From VRUE01 sp036266075 (GTDB lineage: Bacteria; Actinomycetota; Thermoleophilia; Solirubrobacterales; 70-9), in the NCBI GenBank assembly GCA_036266075.1, contig DATANV010000006.1, forward strand, positions 62,001 through 126,000: DNA of 64,000 bases, in the 5' to 3' direction. Below, piece by piece: positions 51,321 to 59,787 of the stretch. How positions within the stretch are numbered: position 1 is the stretch's first letter; each line of letters begins with the position of its first letter. The position numbers and the translations under genes were made by a program. A model generated the notes under the pieces. The model did not search any database. It was not told the DNA's origin and saw only the letters and a list, made by a program, of their open reading frames with translations.

Positions 51321-52493
51321 TCACCCCCGGAAGTCGATGCGCTGCTTGTAGGCCTCGACCGCGGCCAACACGTCGTCGATATGGTCGCCGCCGAACTTCT
51401 CGCGGTAGCAGCGGGCCAGGGCCAGGCAGACCATCGCCTCGGCGACGACCGCCGCCGCCGGGACGACAGTCGAATCGGTCCGCTCACGCAGCGCCTGGGC
51501 CGGCTCCTTGGTCTCGGTGTCGACCGAGCGCAGCGGCTTGGTCAGGGTCGAGATCGGCTTGATCGCCGCCCGCACCGAGAGCGGCAGGCCGTTGGTCATG
51601 CCACCCTCGAGACCGCCGGCGTGGTTGGTCTCGCGGTGATAGCCGCGCTCCTGCGACCAGAAGATCTCGTCGTGCGCCTCGGAGCCCGGCCGCCCGGCGA
51701 CGTCCCAGGCCTCGCCGATCGCGACGCCCTTTACCGACTGGATCGAGGCGACGGCGCCGGCCAGCTGTCCGTCGAGCCGCTCTTCCCAGGAGATGTGCGA
51801 GCCGAGGCCGGGGACGAGGCCGAAGGCACGTACCTCGAAGCTGCCGCCGAGGCTCTCGTTGGCCTTGCGCAGGCGGTTGATCTCCGCGACCATCGCCGCG
51901 CTCGCCTCGGCATCGAGGCAGCGCACCGGGTCCTCGTCGACCTGCGCGAAGTCCTCTGGGCCGAGCTCGGCCTGCTCCGGCGCTTTGACCGAGGCGATCT
52001 GGATCACGTGGCTGTGGACACTCACGCCAAGCGCGGTGAGGAGCCCCCGCGCCAGCGAACCGGCCGCGACCCGCGCCGCGGTCTCGCGCGCGCTGGCCCG
52101 CTCGAGCACGTTGCGAATGTCGGTGTGGCCGTACTTCTGCGCACCGACCAAGTCGGCGTGGCCGGGCCGCGGCAGGTGCACCTCGTCCGGCGCGAATCCC
52201 TCGACCGGCCAGGGATTCATCCGCTCCTCCCAGTTGGCGTAGTCGCGGTTGGCGACCAGCACCGCGATCGGGCTGCCGAGCGTGCGCCCGTGGCGCACGC
52301 CGGAGCGGATCTCGACCGAATCGGTCTCGATCTTCATCCGCCCGCCGCGTCCGTGGCCGAGCTGGCGACGCGCCATGTCGCGGTCGAGCGCCTCGCGGTC
52401 AAGCTGGAGGCCCGCCGGCATGCCCTCGACGATCGCGACCAGCCCAGGCCCGTGCGACTCCCCCGCCGTGGTGAACCGAAAGCGCGTGCTCAT
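51321..52493 (-). CDS. aroC: Chorismate synthase
   Basis: 390 residues. MSTRFRFTTAGESHGPGLVAIVEGMPAGL, MKIETDSVEIRSGVRHGRTLGSPIAV and the FMN/EPSP-binding HADLVGAQKYGHTDIRNVLERASARETAARVAAG are canonical. It forms chorismate from EPSP using reduced FMN. First gene of aroC-aroKB-aroQ-M24, just after the hairpin that follows aroE. Confidence 0.97.
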   Translation of the reverse strand: MSTRFRFTTAGESHGPGLVAIVEGMPAGLQLDREALDRDMARRQLGHGRGGRMKIETDSVEIRSGVRHGRTLGSPIAVLVANRDYANWEERMNPWPVEGFAPDEVHLPRPGHADLVGAQKYGHTDIRNVLERASARETAARVAAGSLARGLLTALGVSVHSHVIQIASVKAPEQAELGPEDFAQVDEDPVRCLDAEASAAMVAEINRLRKANESLGGSFEVRAFGLVPGLGSHISWEERLDGQLAGAVASIQSVKGVAIGEAWDVAGRPGSEAHDEIFWSQERGYHRETNHAGGLEGGMTNGLPLSVRAAIKPISTLTKPLRSVDTETKEPAQALRERTDSTVVPAAAVVAEAMVCLALARCYREKFGGDHIDDVLAAVEAYKQRIDFRG

Positions 52494-52517
52494 CGGCCGC
52501 CTAGGCTATCGGCGAAG

Positions 52518-52565
52518 GCGCAGCCGAGTTTGACCACCGTGGGGGGTGGTCAATGTCGGCTGCGC
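52518..52565 (-). terminator. Long hairpin between aroE and aroC
   Basis: gcgcagccga (52518-52527) and ttgaccacc (52530-52538) pair with ggtggtcaa (52545-52553) and tcggctgcgc (52556-52565), giving 10- and 9-bp perfect stems with a 2x2 internal mismatch and a 6-nt loop. It begins one base after the aroE stop on the minus strand and ends 24 nt before aroC. It could terminate the alaS-ruvX-mltG-aroE transcript or shape its processing; no T tract. Confidence 0.7.
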
Positions 52566-52566
52566 G

Positions 52567-53358
52567 TCACGCTCGAACGGCTTCGCGCATCCGGGCCAGT
52601 GGCGCCGGCAGGTCGGTCCATATTTCGAGCGACCTGGCGCCCTGCTGGACGAGGACCTCGAGGCCGTCGACGGCGTACGCCCCGGCGGCTGCAGCGGCAA
52701 CCAGGAGCCGCGTCGGCTCCGCGCCGTAGACCATGTCGATGACCGTCTGTCGCGCGGCGAACCCGTCCGCGGGCAGTGGCAGCTCGGCGAACGGGTCCTC
52801 GCCATGCAGGCCAACCGCCGTCGAGTTGACGATCAGCTCGTAGACGGTCGGGTCGGGGGTACTCACCGGCTCGCCGCCGAGCTCGGCGCAGAGGTCGCGA
52901 GCCCGGGCCACGGTGCGATTCCAGACGCCGACCGCCGCCCCCTCGCGGACCAGCGCCCAGACGACCGCCCGGGCCGCGCCGCCAGCGCCGAGCACCAGCG
53001 CCCGCCTGCCCTGCGGCGAAGATGGCAGCGCGGCCAGCAGACCGGGTGCATCGGTGTTCTCGGCGTGGATCTCACCGCCCGCGAAGCTGAGCGTGTTGGC
53101 CGCGCCGATCTCGCGCGCGGTCTCCGAGGCGGTGTCGGCGAGCGCCAGCGCCGCGGCCTTGTGCGGAACCGTCACGTTGGCACCGACGAATCCCTCCCCC
53201 GCCATCGCCGCGACCCGCGTCGCGAACTCCTCGGGGGGCGCGTCGATCGCCTCGTAGCTCCACTTGCCCGCCAGCCCCAGCTCGGCCAGCGCCGCGTTCT
53301 GCATCGCCGGCGAGCGCGAGTGGGCGACCGGGTGCCCGAGGACGGCGAGACGCTTCAC
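52567..53358 (-). CDS. aroE: Shikimate dehydrogenase
   Basis: 263 residues. Substrate site LGHPVAHSRSPAMQNAAL and VTVPHK (catalytic Lys), NTLS and ENTDAPGL (Asp), then the NADP loop VLGAGGAARAVVWAL with NRT. It reduces dehydroshikimate to shikimate. It starts 13 nt after mltG and closes the alaS-side operon. Confidence 0.93.
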   Translation of the reverse strand: MKRLAVLGHPVAHSRSPAMQNAALAELGLAGKWSYEAIDAPPEEFATRVAAMAGEGFVGANVTVPHKAAALALADTASETAREIGAANTLSFAGGEIHAENTDAPGLLAALPSSPQGRRALVLGAGGAARAVVWALVREGAAVGVWNRTVARARDLCAELGGEPVSTPDPTVYELIVNSTAVGLHGEDPFAELPLPADGFAARQTVIDMVYGAEPTRLLVAAAAAGAYAVDGLEVLVQQGARSLEIWTDLPAPLARMREAVRA

Positions 53359-53371
53359 CGCCGCCCCGCCC

Positions 53372-54295
53372 TCATTCCCCGCAGGTGTCGGGAGATTCGC
53401 CGGCCGCAGCGCGCGCTTCCTCGTAGCTCGCGGCGTCGGCTTCGAATTCCGCTTCGGTCGTCGAGAAGGCGAGCTTGCCGCAGGTGCCGGGCTCGGTCAC
53501 GTAGTAGAGATAGTCGACGTTGGCGGGGTGCGCGGCGGCTTCGATCGAGGCCAGGCCGGGGTTGGCGATCGGACCAGGCGGCAGCCCGGCGTTGGTGCGG
53601 GTGTTGTAGGGCGAGTCGACCGCCAGTTCGGATTCGGTCAGCGGTTGGGTGTAGTTGCCGGTGGCGAAGCGGACCGTCGCGTCGATGCCCAGCGGCATCC
53701 CTTCGTGCAGGCGGTTGTAGACGACGGCCGCAACCAGCTTGCGCTGGCCTTCGAGCTGCGCCTCGCGCTCGATCATCGAGGCGATCGTCACCACGTCGAA
53801 GACGGTCAGGTTCTTGGAGCGGGCGTAGGTCATGTCGACCCCCGCAATCCGCTGCTGGAAGTCTTCGAGCTGGCGCTGGACCAGATCGGATACCGGCGCC
53901 CTCCTTTCGACCTCGAAGGTGTCTGGGAAGAGGAAGCCTTCGAGGCTCTCGGCGTTGGCGCCGCCGTACTTGGCGGGATCCAGGTAGGGAGAGTGGACGC
54001 TGGCCTTGACGTAGCTGCCGCGCAGGCCGGCTTCCGTGGCCACTGCGGCGACCTGCTTGCGTTCGAGGCCCTCGGGGACCGTCACCGTCGTCGTCTTCAG
54101 TTCGACCGGCGGCGGCGCGCTGCGGTGGAAGTGACGGTAGGCAGCGCCGCCCGCAACGGCGAGCAGCAGCAACCCCGCGATCGCAGCGACGAGCGCAACG
54201 CGCCTGCGACGCCGCACCGTCTCGCCTCGCCGGGCCTGACGCTCGCGCCGTCGCTCGGCCACTGCCGGCGACCCGCCGAACCGCTCCTCACTCAT
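53372..54295 (-). CDS. mltG: Endolytic murein transglycosylase MltG
   Basis: 307 residues. A single N-terminal helix (VALVAAIAGLLLLAVAGGAA) anchors a periplasmic domain. EGFLFPDTFEVER and VTIASMIEREAQLEGQRKLVAAVVYNRL hold the catalytic Glu, and PYNTRTNAGLPPGPIANPGLASIEAA is diagnostic of YceG/MltG. It cleaves nascent glycan strands and sets their length. Its ATG lies 8 nt inside the end of ruvX, the usual arrangement. Confidence 0.93.
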   Translation of the reverse strand: MSEERFGGSPAVAERRRERQARRGETVRRRRRVALVAAIAGLLLLAVAGGAAYRHFHRSAPPPVELKTTTVTVPEGLERKQVAAVATEAGLRGSYVKASVHSPYLDPAKYGGANAESLEGFLFPDTFEVERRAPVSDLVQRQLEDFQQRIAGVDMTYARSKNLTVFDVVTIASMIEREAQLEGQRKLVAAVVYNRLHEGMPLGIDATVRFATGNYTQPLTESELAVDSPYNTRTNAGLPPGPIANPGLASIEAAAHPANVDYLYYVTEPGTCGKLAFSTTEAEFEADAASYEEARAAAGESPDTCGE

Positions 54296-54695
54296 CGTCG
54301 TCGGAACCTTCGATCGCCGCCTGGCCAGCGAGGTAGGCCTGCAGGAGGTGGGCGGCGGCGAGCGAATCGGGCGGCGCTTCCGCCCCTTCGCGCCTGCTGG
54401 CCTCGGCCATCCGCGTCGTCAGCCGCTCGTCGTAGGTCTCGACAGGAATGTCTAGCAGCGCTTCGAGTTCGCCGCAGAAGGTGCGGGCCAGCGCCGCCTG
54501 GGAGCCTTCCTCGCCGCTGAGGTGCAGGGGCAGGCCGACGACGACCCGCTCGACCTCGTGCTTGGCGACCAGCTCGGCGACCGAGCGCGCCTCCGGCGGC
54601 TCGATCACCGGCAGCGGCGTCGCCAGGGTGCCGCTTGGGTCGGAGATCGCACAGCCGATCCGCGCCGTGCCGTGGTCGAGGGCGAGGACCCGCAC
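54288..54695 (-). CDS. ruvX: RuvX/YqgF, pre-16S rRNA nuclease-like
   Basis: 135 residues from GTG 54695. RNase H-like fold motifs: VLALDHGTARIGCAISD, VVGLPLHLSGEEGSQAALARTF and TYDERLTTRMAEAS (Asp and Glu residues). YqgF homologues mature 16S rRNA or process Holliday junctions. Here ALDHGTARIG has His for the usual DxGxxRxG residue. It shares one base with the alaS stop. Confidence 0.92.
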   Translation of the reverse strand: MRVLALDHGTARIGCAISDPSGTLATPLPVIEPPEARSVAELVAKHEVERVVVGLPLHLSGEEGSQAALARTFCGELEALLDIPVETYDERLTTRMAEASRREGAEAPPDSLAAAHLLQAYLAGQAAIEGSDDDE

Positions 54696-57331
54696 TATGC
54701 AAGGGCCTTCTCTATTGCCTCGCGCGCCACCGCCAGCGCCTGCTCCAGCTTGGCTGGATCCTTGCCGCCGGCCTGAGCCATGTCGTCGCGCCCGCCGCCG
54801 CCGCCGCCGACCACCGCCGCCGCCTCGCCGATCACCTGCGACGCCGACAGCCCGTGTCCGACCGCCTCCTTGGAGAAGAGAGCGACCAGGCCGACCTTCT
54901 CGCCGGCCGCGCCGCCCAGCACGACGGCAGAGGGGCCGCCGATCTTCGACTGGACGCGATTGGCGAGGTCCAGGAGCTGCTTGGGATTGGCGGGCCCGGC
55001 CTTGGCTTGGATGACCGTGATCGAGCCGCCGGAGCCACCGACCGCGACGTCCACTCCGGCACCCGCCAGCTGGTCGGCTTCCTCGCCGAGCACCTGGGCC
55101 TGCGCCTGGGCCTCACCGGCGCCGGCCTCGCGCAGTCGCTCGGCCGCGCGACGGGCGGCACTCAGCGGGTCCTGCGGCGAGCCGAGCAGGGCGCCGACCT
55201 CGCCGAGCTGGTCCTCGCGCGTGCGGAACCAGTCGATCGCCGCCGGACCGGTGAGGGCCTCGATCCGCCGCACGTTGGCGGCGCTTGAGCCCTCGGAGAC
55301 GATCTTGAAGATGCCGATCTCCGCCGTGTTGGCGACGTGAGTGCCGCCGCACAGCTCGCGCGAGACTTCCTCGACCTCGACCACCCGCACCCACTCGCCG
55401 TATTTCTCGCCGAAGAGCGCCATCGCGCCAAGCCGCTCGGCCTCCTCGCGCTCCATCTCCAGCCAGCGCACCGGCTGGCTGGCCTTGATCCAGCCGTTGA
55501 CGCGATCCTCGATCGCCGCGATCTCGGCCCCAAGCGCCTGCCCGTGGGTGAAGTCAAAGCGCAGCTTGTCGGGCCGGACGGCCGAGCCGGCCTGGCGGAC
55601 GTGATCGCCGAGCCGCTCACGCAGCGCCGCATGCAGCAGGTGGGTGGCCGTGTGGTTGCGCATCGTCGCGTGGCGCGTCTCGCGGTCGACCACCGCCTCG
55701 ACCGCGACGCCGGCCTCGACCGCGACGCTCGCCTCGACCTCGAGGGCCTGGTCCTCGCCGACCCGGTAGACGTCGAGGACACGCGCCTCGCAGCCCGGCC
55801 AGCGCAGCAGGCCGGAGTCGGCGACCTGGCCGCCACCCTCGGCGTAGAAGGGGCTCTCCTCCAGCTTGACCAGCGCCCGGCCGTTGTCGGACTCAGCGGC
55901 GGCGAGCCCGGTCGTCGCGCGCAGCGTCTCATAGCCGACGAAGCGGGTCGGCGGCGCAGTAGCGGCGAAGGCGAGCACCTTCTCGTGCCGGTTCTCGGAG
56001 CCGTGCGCGGTGGCGGCTCCGACCCGGGCGCGCTGGCGCTGCTCCTCCATCAGCTCCTCGAAGCCGCCGTCGTCGACCGAGAGGCCCTGCTCGGCGAGCA
56101 GCTCCTTGGTCAGGTCGTAGGGGAAGCCGTAGGTGTCGTGCAGCTTGAAGGCGTCGGCCGCGTCTATCCAGGAGGTCCCCGCCTGCTTCGCTTCGTCGAC
56201 CAGGCGCTCGAGCAGGTCGCTGCCCCGCTCGAGGGTGCGACCGAAGCTCTCCTCCTCGTCGCCGACCCAGCGGCCGATCGTCCGCCGCTCGGCGGCCAGT
56301 TCCGGATAGGCGTCGCCCATGATCTCGATCGTCCGCTCGGCAAAGCGGCCCAGCCAGGGCGCTTCTAAGCCCAGCGTCCGCCCCTGCTGGATCGCCCGCC
56401 GCATGATCCGCCGCAGGATGTAGCCGCGGTCCTCGTTCGATGGCACGACGCCATCGGCGATCAGGAAGGCGGCGCCGCGCGAGTGGTCGGCGACGATCCG
56501 CATCGCCCTGGTGACGGCGCCGCCCTCGTCGTAGGAGCGGCCGGACATCTCCTCGGCGAGGTCGACCAGAGGCCGCAGCAGGTCGGTCTCGAAGACCGAC
56601 GGCACGTCCTGCAGGATCGCCGCCATGCGGTCGAGGCCCATGCCGGTGTCGATGTTGCGCATTGGCAGCTCGCGCGGGACGCCGTCTTCGCCGAGGTCGT
56701 AGGTCATGAAGACGTGGTTCCAGAACTCGAGGAAGCGGTCGGTGTCGTCGCCGGGGCGCTCGCCGGCGGCACCGAAGTCCTCGCCGCGGTCGAGGTACAG
56801 CTCCGAGCACGGGCCGCAGGGTCCGGTCGGCCCGGCCTGCCAGAAGTTGTCCTCGCGGCCGAGGCGGACGATCCGCTCGTCCGGCACCCCGACTGCCCGC
56901 CAGATCCCGATCGCCTCCTCGTCGGGGCCGAGGCCGAGCTCCTCGTCGCCACCGAACACGGTCACCCAGATCCGCTCGGGGGCCATGCCGAAGCCCTGCG
57001 TCGACAGCTCCCAGCCCCAGGGAATCGACTCGGCCTTGAAGTAGTCCCCGAAGCTCCAGTTGCCGAGCATCTCGAAGAAGGTCAGGTGGCGGGCGGTGTT
57101 GCCGACCTCCTCGACGTCGGTCGTGCGGAAGCATTTCTGGACGTCGACGAGGCGCGGCGCCGGCGGCTGCTCTCGACCGAGGAAGTAGGGCTTGAAGGGC
57201 TGCATACCGGCCGTCGTCAGCAGCACCGAGGGGTCGTGCACGGACGGCACCAGCGAGGCCGAGGGCACGATGCGGTGGCCGCGGTCGGCGAAGAAGGAGA
57301 GGTAGGTGTCGCGTATTTCGGCAGCCTTCAT
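54695..57331 (-). CDS. alaS: Alanyl-tRNA synthetase
   Basis: 878 residues from ATG 57331. Class II catalytic core (SFFADRGHRIVPSASLVP, FFEMLGNWSFGDYFKAESI), editing domain with zinc ligands HTATHLLHAAL and CGGTHVANT, and the C-Ala/DHHA1 tail (GGGGGGRDDMAQAGGKDPAKL). It charges tRNA-Ala and edits Ser/Gly mischarging. First gene of alaS-ruvX-mltG-aroE. Confidence 0.97.
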   Translation of the reverse strand: MKAAEIRDTYLSFFADRGHRIVPSASLVPSVHDPSVLLTTAGMQPFKPYFLGREQPPAPRLVDVQKCFRTTDVEEVGNTARHLTFFEMLGNWSFGDYFKAESIPWGWELSTQGFGMAPERIWVTVFGGDEELGLGPDEEAIGIWRAVGVPDERIVRLGREDNFWQAGPTGPCGPCSELYLDRGEDFGAAGERPGDDTDRFLEFWNHVFMTYDLGEDGVPRELPMRNIDTGMGLDRMAAILQDVPSVFETDLLRPLVDLAEEMSGRSYDEGGAVTRAMRIVADHSRGAAFLIADGVVPSNEDRGYILRRIMRRAIQQGRTLGLEAPWLGRFAERTIEIMGDAYPELAAERRTIGRWVGDEEESFGRTLERGSDLLERLVDEAKQAGTSWIDAADAFKLHDTYGFPYDLTKELLAEQGLSVDDGGFEELMEEQRQRARVGAATAHGSENRHEKVLAFAATAPPTRFVGYETLRATTGLAAAESDNGRALVKLEESPFYAEGGGQVADSGLLRWPGCEARVLDVYRVGEDQALEVEASVAVEAGVAVEAVVDRETRHATMRNHTATHLLHAALRERLGDHVRQAGSAVRPDKLRFDFTHGQALGAEIAAIEDRVNGWIKASQPVRWLEMEREEAERLGAMALFGEKYGEWVRVVEVEEVSRELCGGTHVANTAEIGIFKIVSEGSSAANVRRIEALTGPAAIDWFRTREDQLGEVGALLGSPQDPLSAARRAAERLREAGAGEAQAQAQVLGEEADQLAGAGVDVAVGGSGGSITVIQAKAGPANPKQLLDLANRVQSKIGGPSAVVLGGAAGEKVGLVALFSKEAVGHGLSASQVIGEAAAVVGGGGGGRDDMAQAGGKDPAKLEQALAVAREAIEKALA

Positions 57332-57443
57332 CCGCAAGAGAGCCTAAGACAAGCACTGACGCCCGCGGCGTGGCCCCGTTGGAGCGAAGAGCAAACAGCC
57401 CTAACCTTGACGGGATGGTGTCGAATGGGGAATCGGCCCCCGC

Positions 57444-58958
57444 GTGAGCGAGTTCGGAGACGAGCGCTTGGCACGCCGTGCAGCGGCCGGCGACCGCCGC
57501 GCCTTCGAGCAGATCTACCGGCGCTACAACCAGCAGCTCTACCGCTTCTGCCTGGCGGTGCTGGGCGATCCGCACGATGCCCAGGACGCCCTGCAGAACG
57601 CAATGGTCAAGGTGCTGCGGGCGCTGCCCGGCGAGCAGCGGCAGATCAAGCTGAAGCCCTGGCTCTACCGGATCGCCCGCAACGAGGCCGTGGAAACACT
57701 GCGCCGCCGTCGCGAGCACCCCAAGCCGGATCTCGAGCAGGCGGCTCCCAGCGCTGCGCAGATCGCCGAGCGGGCGGAGGATCGCGAGCGCCTGCGGACC
57801 CTCTTCGCCGATCTCGAGGCCTTGCCCGAGCGGCAGCGTGGCGCCTTGATCATGCGCGAGCTCTCGGGCCTCTCCTTCGAGGAAATCGCCGAGGCGTTCG
57901 AGACCTCGCCGGCGACCGCCAGGCAGACCGTCTACGAGGCCAGGTTGAGCCTGCGTCAGATGGAGGAGGGACGTGAGATGCGCTGCGAGGAGGTGATGCG
58001 GGCGCTCTCAGATGCCGACGGGAGGCTGCGGCGGCGGCGCAACCTGCGCGCGCACCTGCGCGGCTGCCCGTCCTGCCGCGCCTTCGCCGACGAGATGGAC
58101 GAGCGGCGCTCGGAGCTGGCGGCGTTGGCGCCGCTGCCCCTGGTTGCATCGGCCGGGGTTCTGCACGGAGCCCTCGGGCAGGCCCAGGGTGGGGTCGTAG
58201 CCGGCGGCGCGGCAGGGGCCGCGGGTTCGGCGGGCACGAGCGGGTCGCTGGGCATCGGCGCAGGCAAAGCGATTGCGACCTCGACGGTCGCCAAGTCGGC
58301 GGCGACTGTGGCCGTAGCCGCGGTCGTCGGCGTCTCGGCCGCGGATCGCACCGGCCTGATCGACGCAGGCCTGCCGGGCCCCGGCAGCGCCACGAAGACT
58401 TCTGGGGCGGGCAGCAAGAGCGTCGCCGTGCACCGTGCTGCGCGGCCCGGCGACTCCGCCGGCCGCGCGGCGGGGCAGTCAAACCCGCAGGCCTCCGGCG
58501 AGCAGTCGCCGCAAGGGGCGCGCGGCGCGCCGGCAGCGCCGCTTTCCTCGTCCCCGGATTCCCCGGGGAGCGCCCCGGATACCCCTCCCGGGCAGAGCGG
58601 CAGCGCTCCGAGCCAGGGGCACGGCCACGGCAAGGCAAAAGGCAAGGGGTCCGGCAAGCCGGACACGCTTCCGGCAGCCTCAGCCCACGGCCAGCAGACG
58701 GCGAGCGCGCACAAAGCTCCGCAAGCCAACGCCTCTCCGCCCGGCCACAGGCAGGGGGCCGGGCGGCCTCATCCCAAGGGCAAGGGCAACCCCGCGGCCG
58801 ACAAGGCCCCAGCGTCGCCCCCTTCCGCACAGAAACCGGCCTCTCCGCCAGCGGGGGGTTCAATCACCGAGGGAGTGGTTCCCTCCCCTCCTGCCGATCC
58901 GTCCATAGGTGCCGAACATGGCCCTGACGGGGGAGCTCACACGCCGTTCCAGCGCTGA
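57444..58958 (+). CDS. ECF sigma factor fused to zinc anti-sigma, TM helix and Pro-rich tail
   Basis: 504 residues from GTG 57444. Region 2 (FEQIYRRYNQQLYRFCLAVLGDPHDAQDALQNAMVKV) and region 4 (LPERQRGALIMRELSGLSFEEIAEAFETSPATARQTV) make an ECF sigma factor in residues 1-175. Residues 181-215 have a ZAS-like zinc arrangement, Cys181…His204-x3-Cys208-x2-Cys211, the anti-sigma signature. A Gly/Ala-rich linker, one hydrophobic helix (about 279-300) and a 200-residue Pro/Gly/Ser/Lys-rich tail follow, presumably outside the cell. Sigma and sensor would then be one membrane protein. Regulated release, perhaps by proteolysis, is an inference. Confidence 0.88.
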   Translation: MSEFGDERLARRAAAGDRRAFEQIYRRYNQQLYRFCLAVLGDPHDAQDALQNAMVKVLRALPGEQRQIKLKPWLYRIARNEAVETLRRRREHPKPDLEQAAPSAAQIAERAEDRERLRTLFADLEALPERQRGALIMRELSGLSFEEIAEAFETSPATARQTVYEARLSLRQMEEGREMRCEEVMRALSDADGRLRRRRNLRAHLRGCPSCRAFADEMDERRSELAALAPLPLVASAGVLHGALGQAQGGVVAGGAAGAAGSAGTSGSLGIGAGKAIATSTVAKSAATVAVAAVVGVSAADRTGLIDAGLPGPGSATKTSGAGSKSVAVHRAARPGDSAGRAAGQSNPQASGEQSPQGARGAPAAPLSSSPDSPGSAPDTPPGQSGSAPSQGHGHGKAKGKGSGKPDTLPAASAHGQQTASAHKAPQANASPPGHRQGAGRPHPKGKGNPAADKAPASPPSAQKPASPPAGGSITEGVVPSPPADPSIGAEHGPDGGAHTPFQR

Positions 58959-59010
58959 AACTAGCCGTGGGCAGCCCCCGCGGTGGATCGACAGCGAAGG
59001 AGAAGGCTCG

Positions 59011-59787
59011 ATGAAGACGATCAAGTTTGCGCTCGTCGCCGCTGCCCTCGCGGTGGGGGTCGTTCCGGCCATGGCGCTTGCTGCGCCGAAATACCACCCA
59101 GGGAAACCCGAATACACGCCGACGCCGCCGCCGCACGCGAAGGCGTTCGGCGTCTACTGCAAAGGCGAGAGCAAGAAACACGTCAAAGGCGAGAAAGGGA
59201 CCGCCTTCAGCCGTTGCGTGAAAAGGATGAACCGCGCCGGCGATCACAAACACATGGCGCCCGGCCAGGTCTGCAAGGGCCTCAGCAAGGACCACGTCAA
59301 AGGCGAGAAGGGCACCGAGTTCAGCCGCTGCGTGACGGCGGTTGCGCACCTGCGTCGCGACGAACGACGCAAAGAACGGGAAGCGGCTGGTGTCTCGGTC
59401 GCGAAACACCCGACCGGCCCACCGGAAGGCGCGGGCAAACCGGAAGGCGTGCCGAAAGGCCCGGGCAGTGGCCAGGGTCCCGTCTATGCCCCCGGCGAGC
59501 CAACGCCCGGACCGAAAGCCGGCCTGCCCGAACAGGCGAAGGCGTACGGTCGCTACTGCCAGGGGAAAAGCAAGAAACACGTCAAAGGCGAGCGGGGAAC
59601 GGAGTTCAGCCGCTGCGTGCAAGAGATGGCTCGGGCGGCGGCAAACGAGGACCTGACCCCTCGCCAGGCCTGCCAGAACGAGAGCAAGAAACACGTCAAA
59701 GGCGAGAAAGGGACCGCCTTCAGCCGTTGCGTGAAAGCCGTGGCGCAACTGCGGAAAGACGAAAAAGAAAAAGAAGCCGCTGCTTGA
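59011..59787 (+). CDS. Secreted protein with four Cys-repeat units
   Basis: 258 residues from ATG 59011, with AAGGAGAAGG 5 nt upstream. A signal peptide ends near ALA-APKYHP. The mature part has four copies of a motif C-x20-C of the form (E/K)SKKHVKGEKGTxFSRCV, in two pairs separated by a Pro/Gly linker (residues about 140-175). Each unit ends with the second Cys, so disulphide-closed units are likely. Highly basic (Lys/Arg). No family known to me. It follows the sigma-fusion gene in the same direction, and its stop meets mnmA back to back. Confidence 0.8.
   Translation: MKTIKFALVAAALAVGVVPAMALAAPKYHPGKPEYTPTPPPHAKAFGVYCKGESKKHVKGEKGTAFSRCVKRMNRAGDHKHMAPGQVCKGLSKDHVKGEKGTEFSRCVTAVAHLRRDERRKEREAAGVSVAKHPTGPPEGAGKPEGVPKGPGSGQGPVYAPGEPTPGPKAGLPEQAKAYGRYCQGKSKKHVKGERGTEFSRCVQEMARAAANEDLTPRQACQNESKKHVKGEKGTAFSRCVKAVAQLRKDEKEKEAAA
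59166..59223 (+). repeat. 58-bp intragenic repeat, unit 1
   Basis: Identical base for base to 59679-59736 (unit 4 of the Cys-repeat protein). The units between them (from about 59281 and 59567) are similar but carry silent and coding changes. Confidence 0.85.
59679..59736 (+). repeat. 58-bp intragenic repeat, unit 4
   Basis: Exact copy of 59166-59223, pointing to recent duplication or gene conversion between the first and last units of the same gene. Confidence 0.85.

Noticed and set aside
59166..59736. Repeat units considered as a CRISPR array
   Set aside because: They are in-frame repeats of a secreted protein with unequal spacing and no cas genes; no CRISPR array was seen anywhere in the window.
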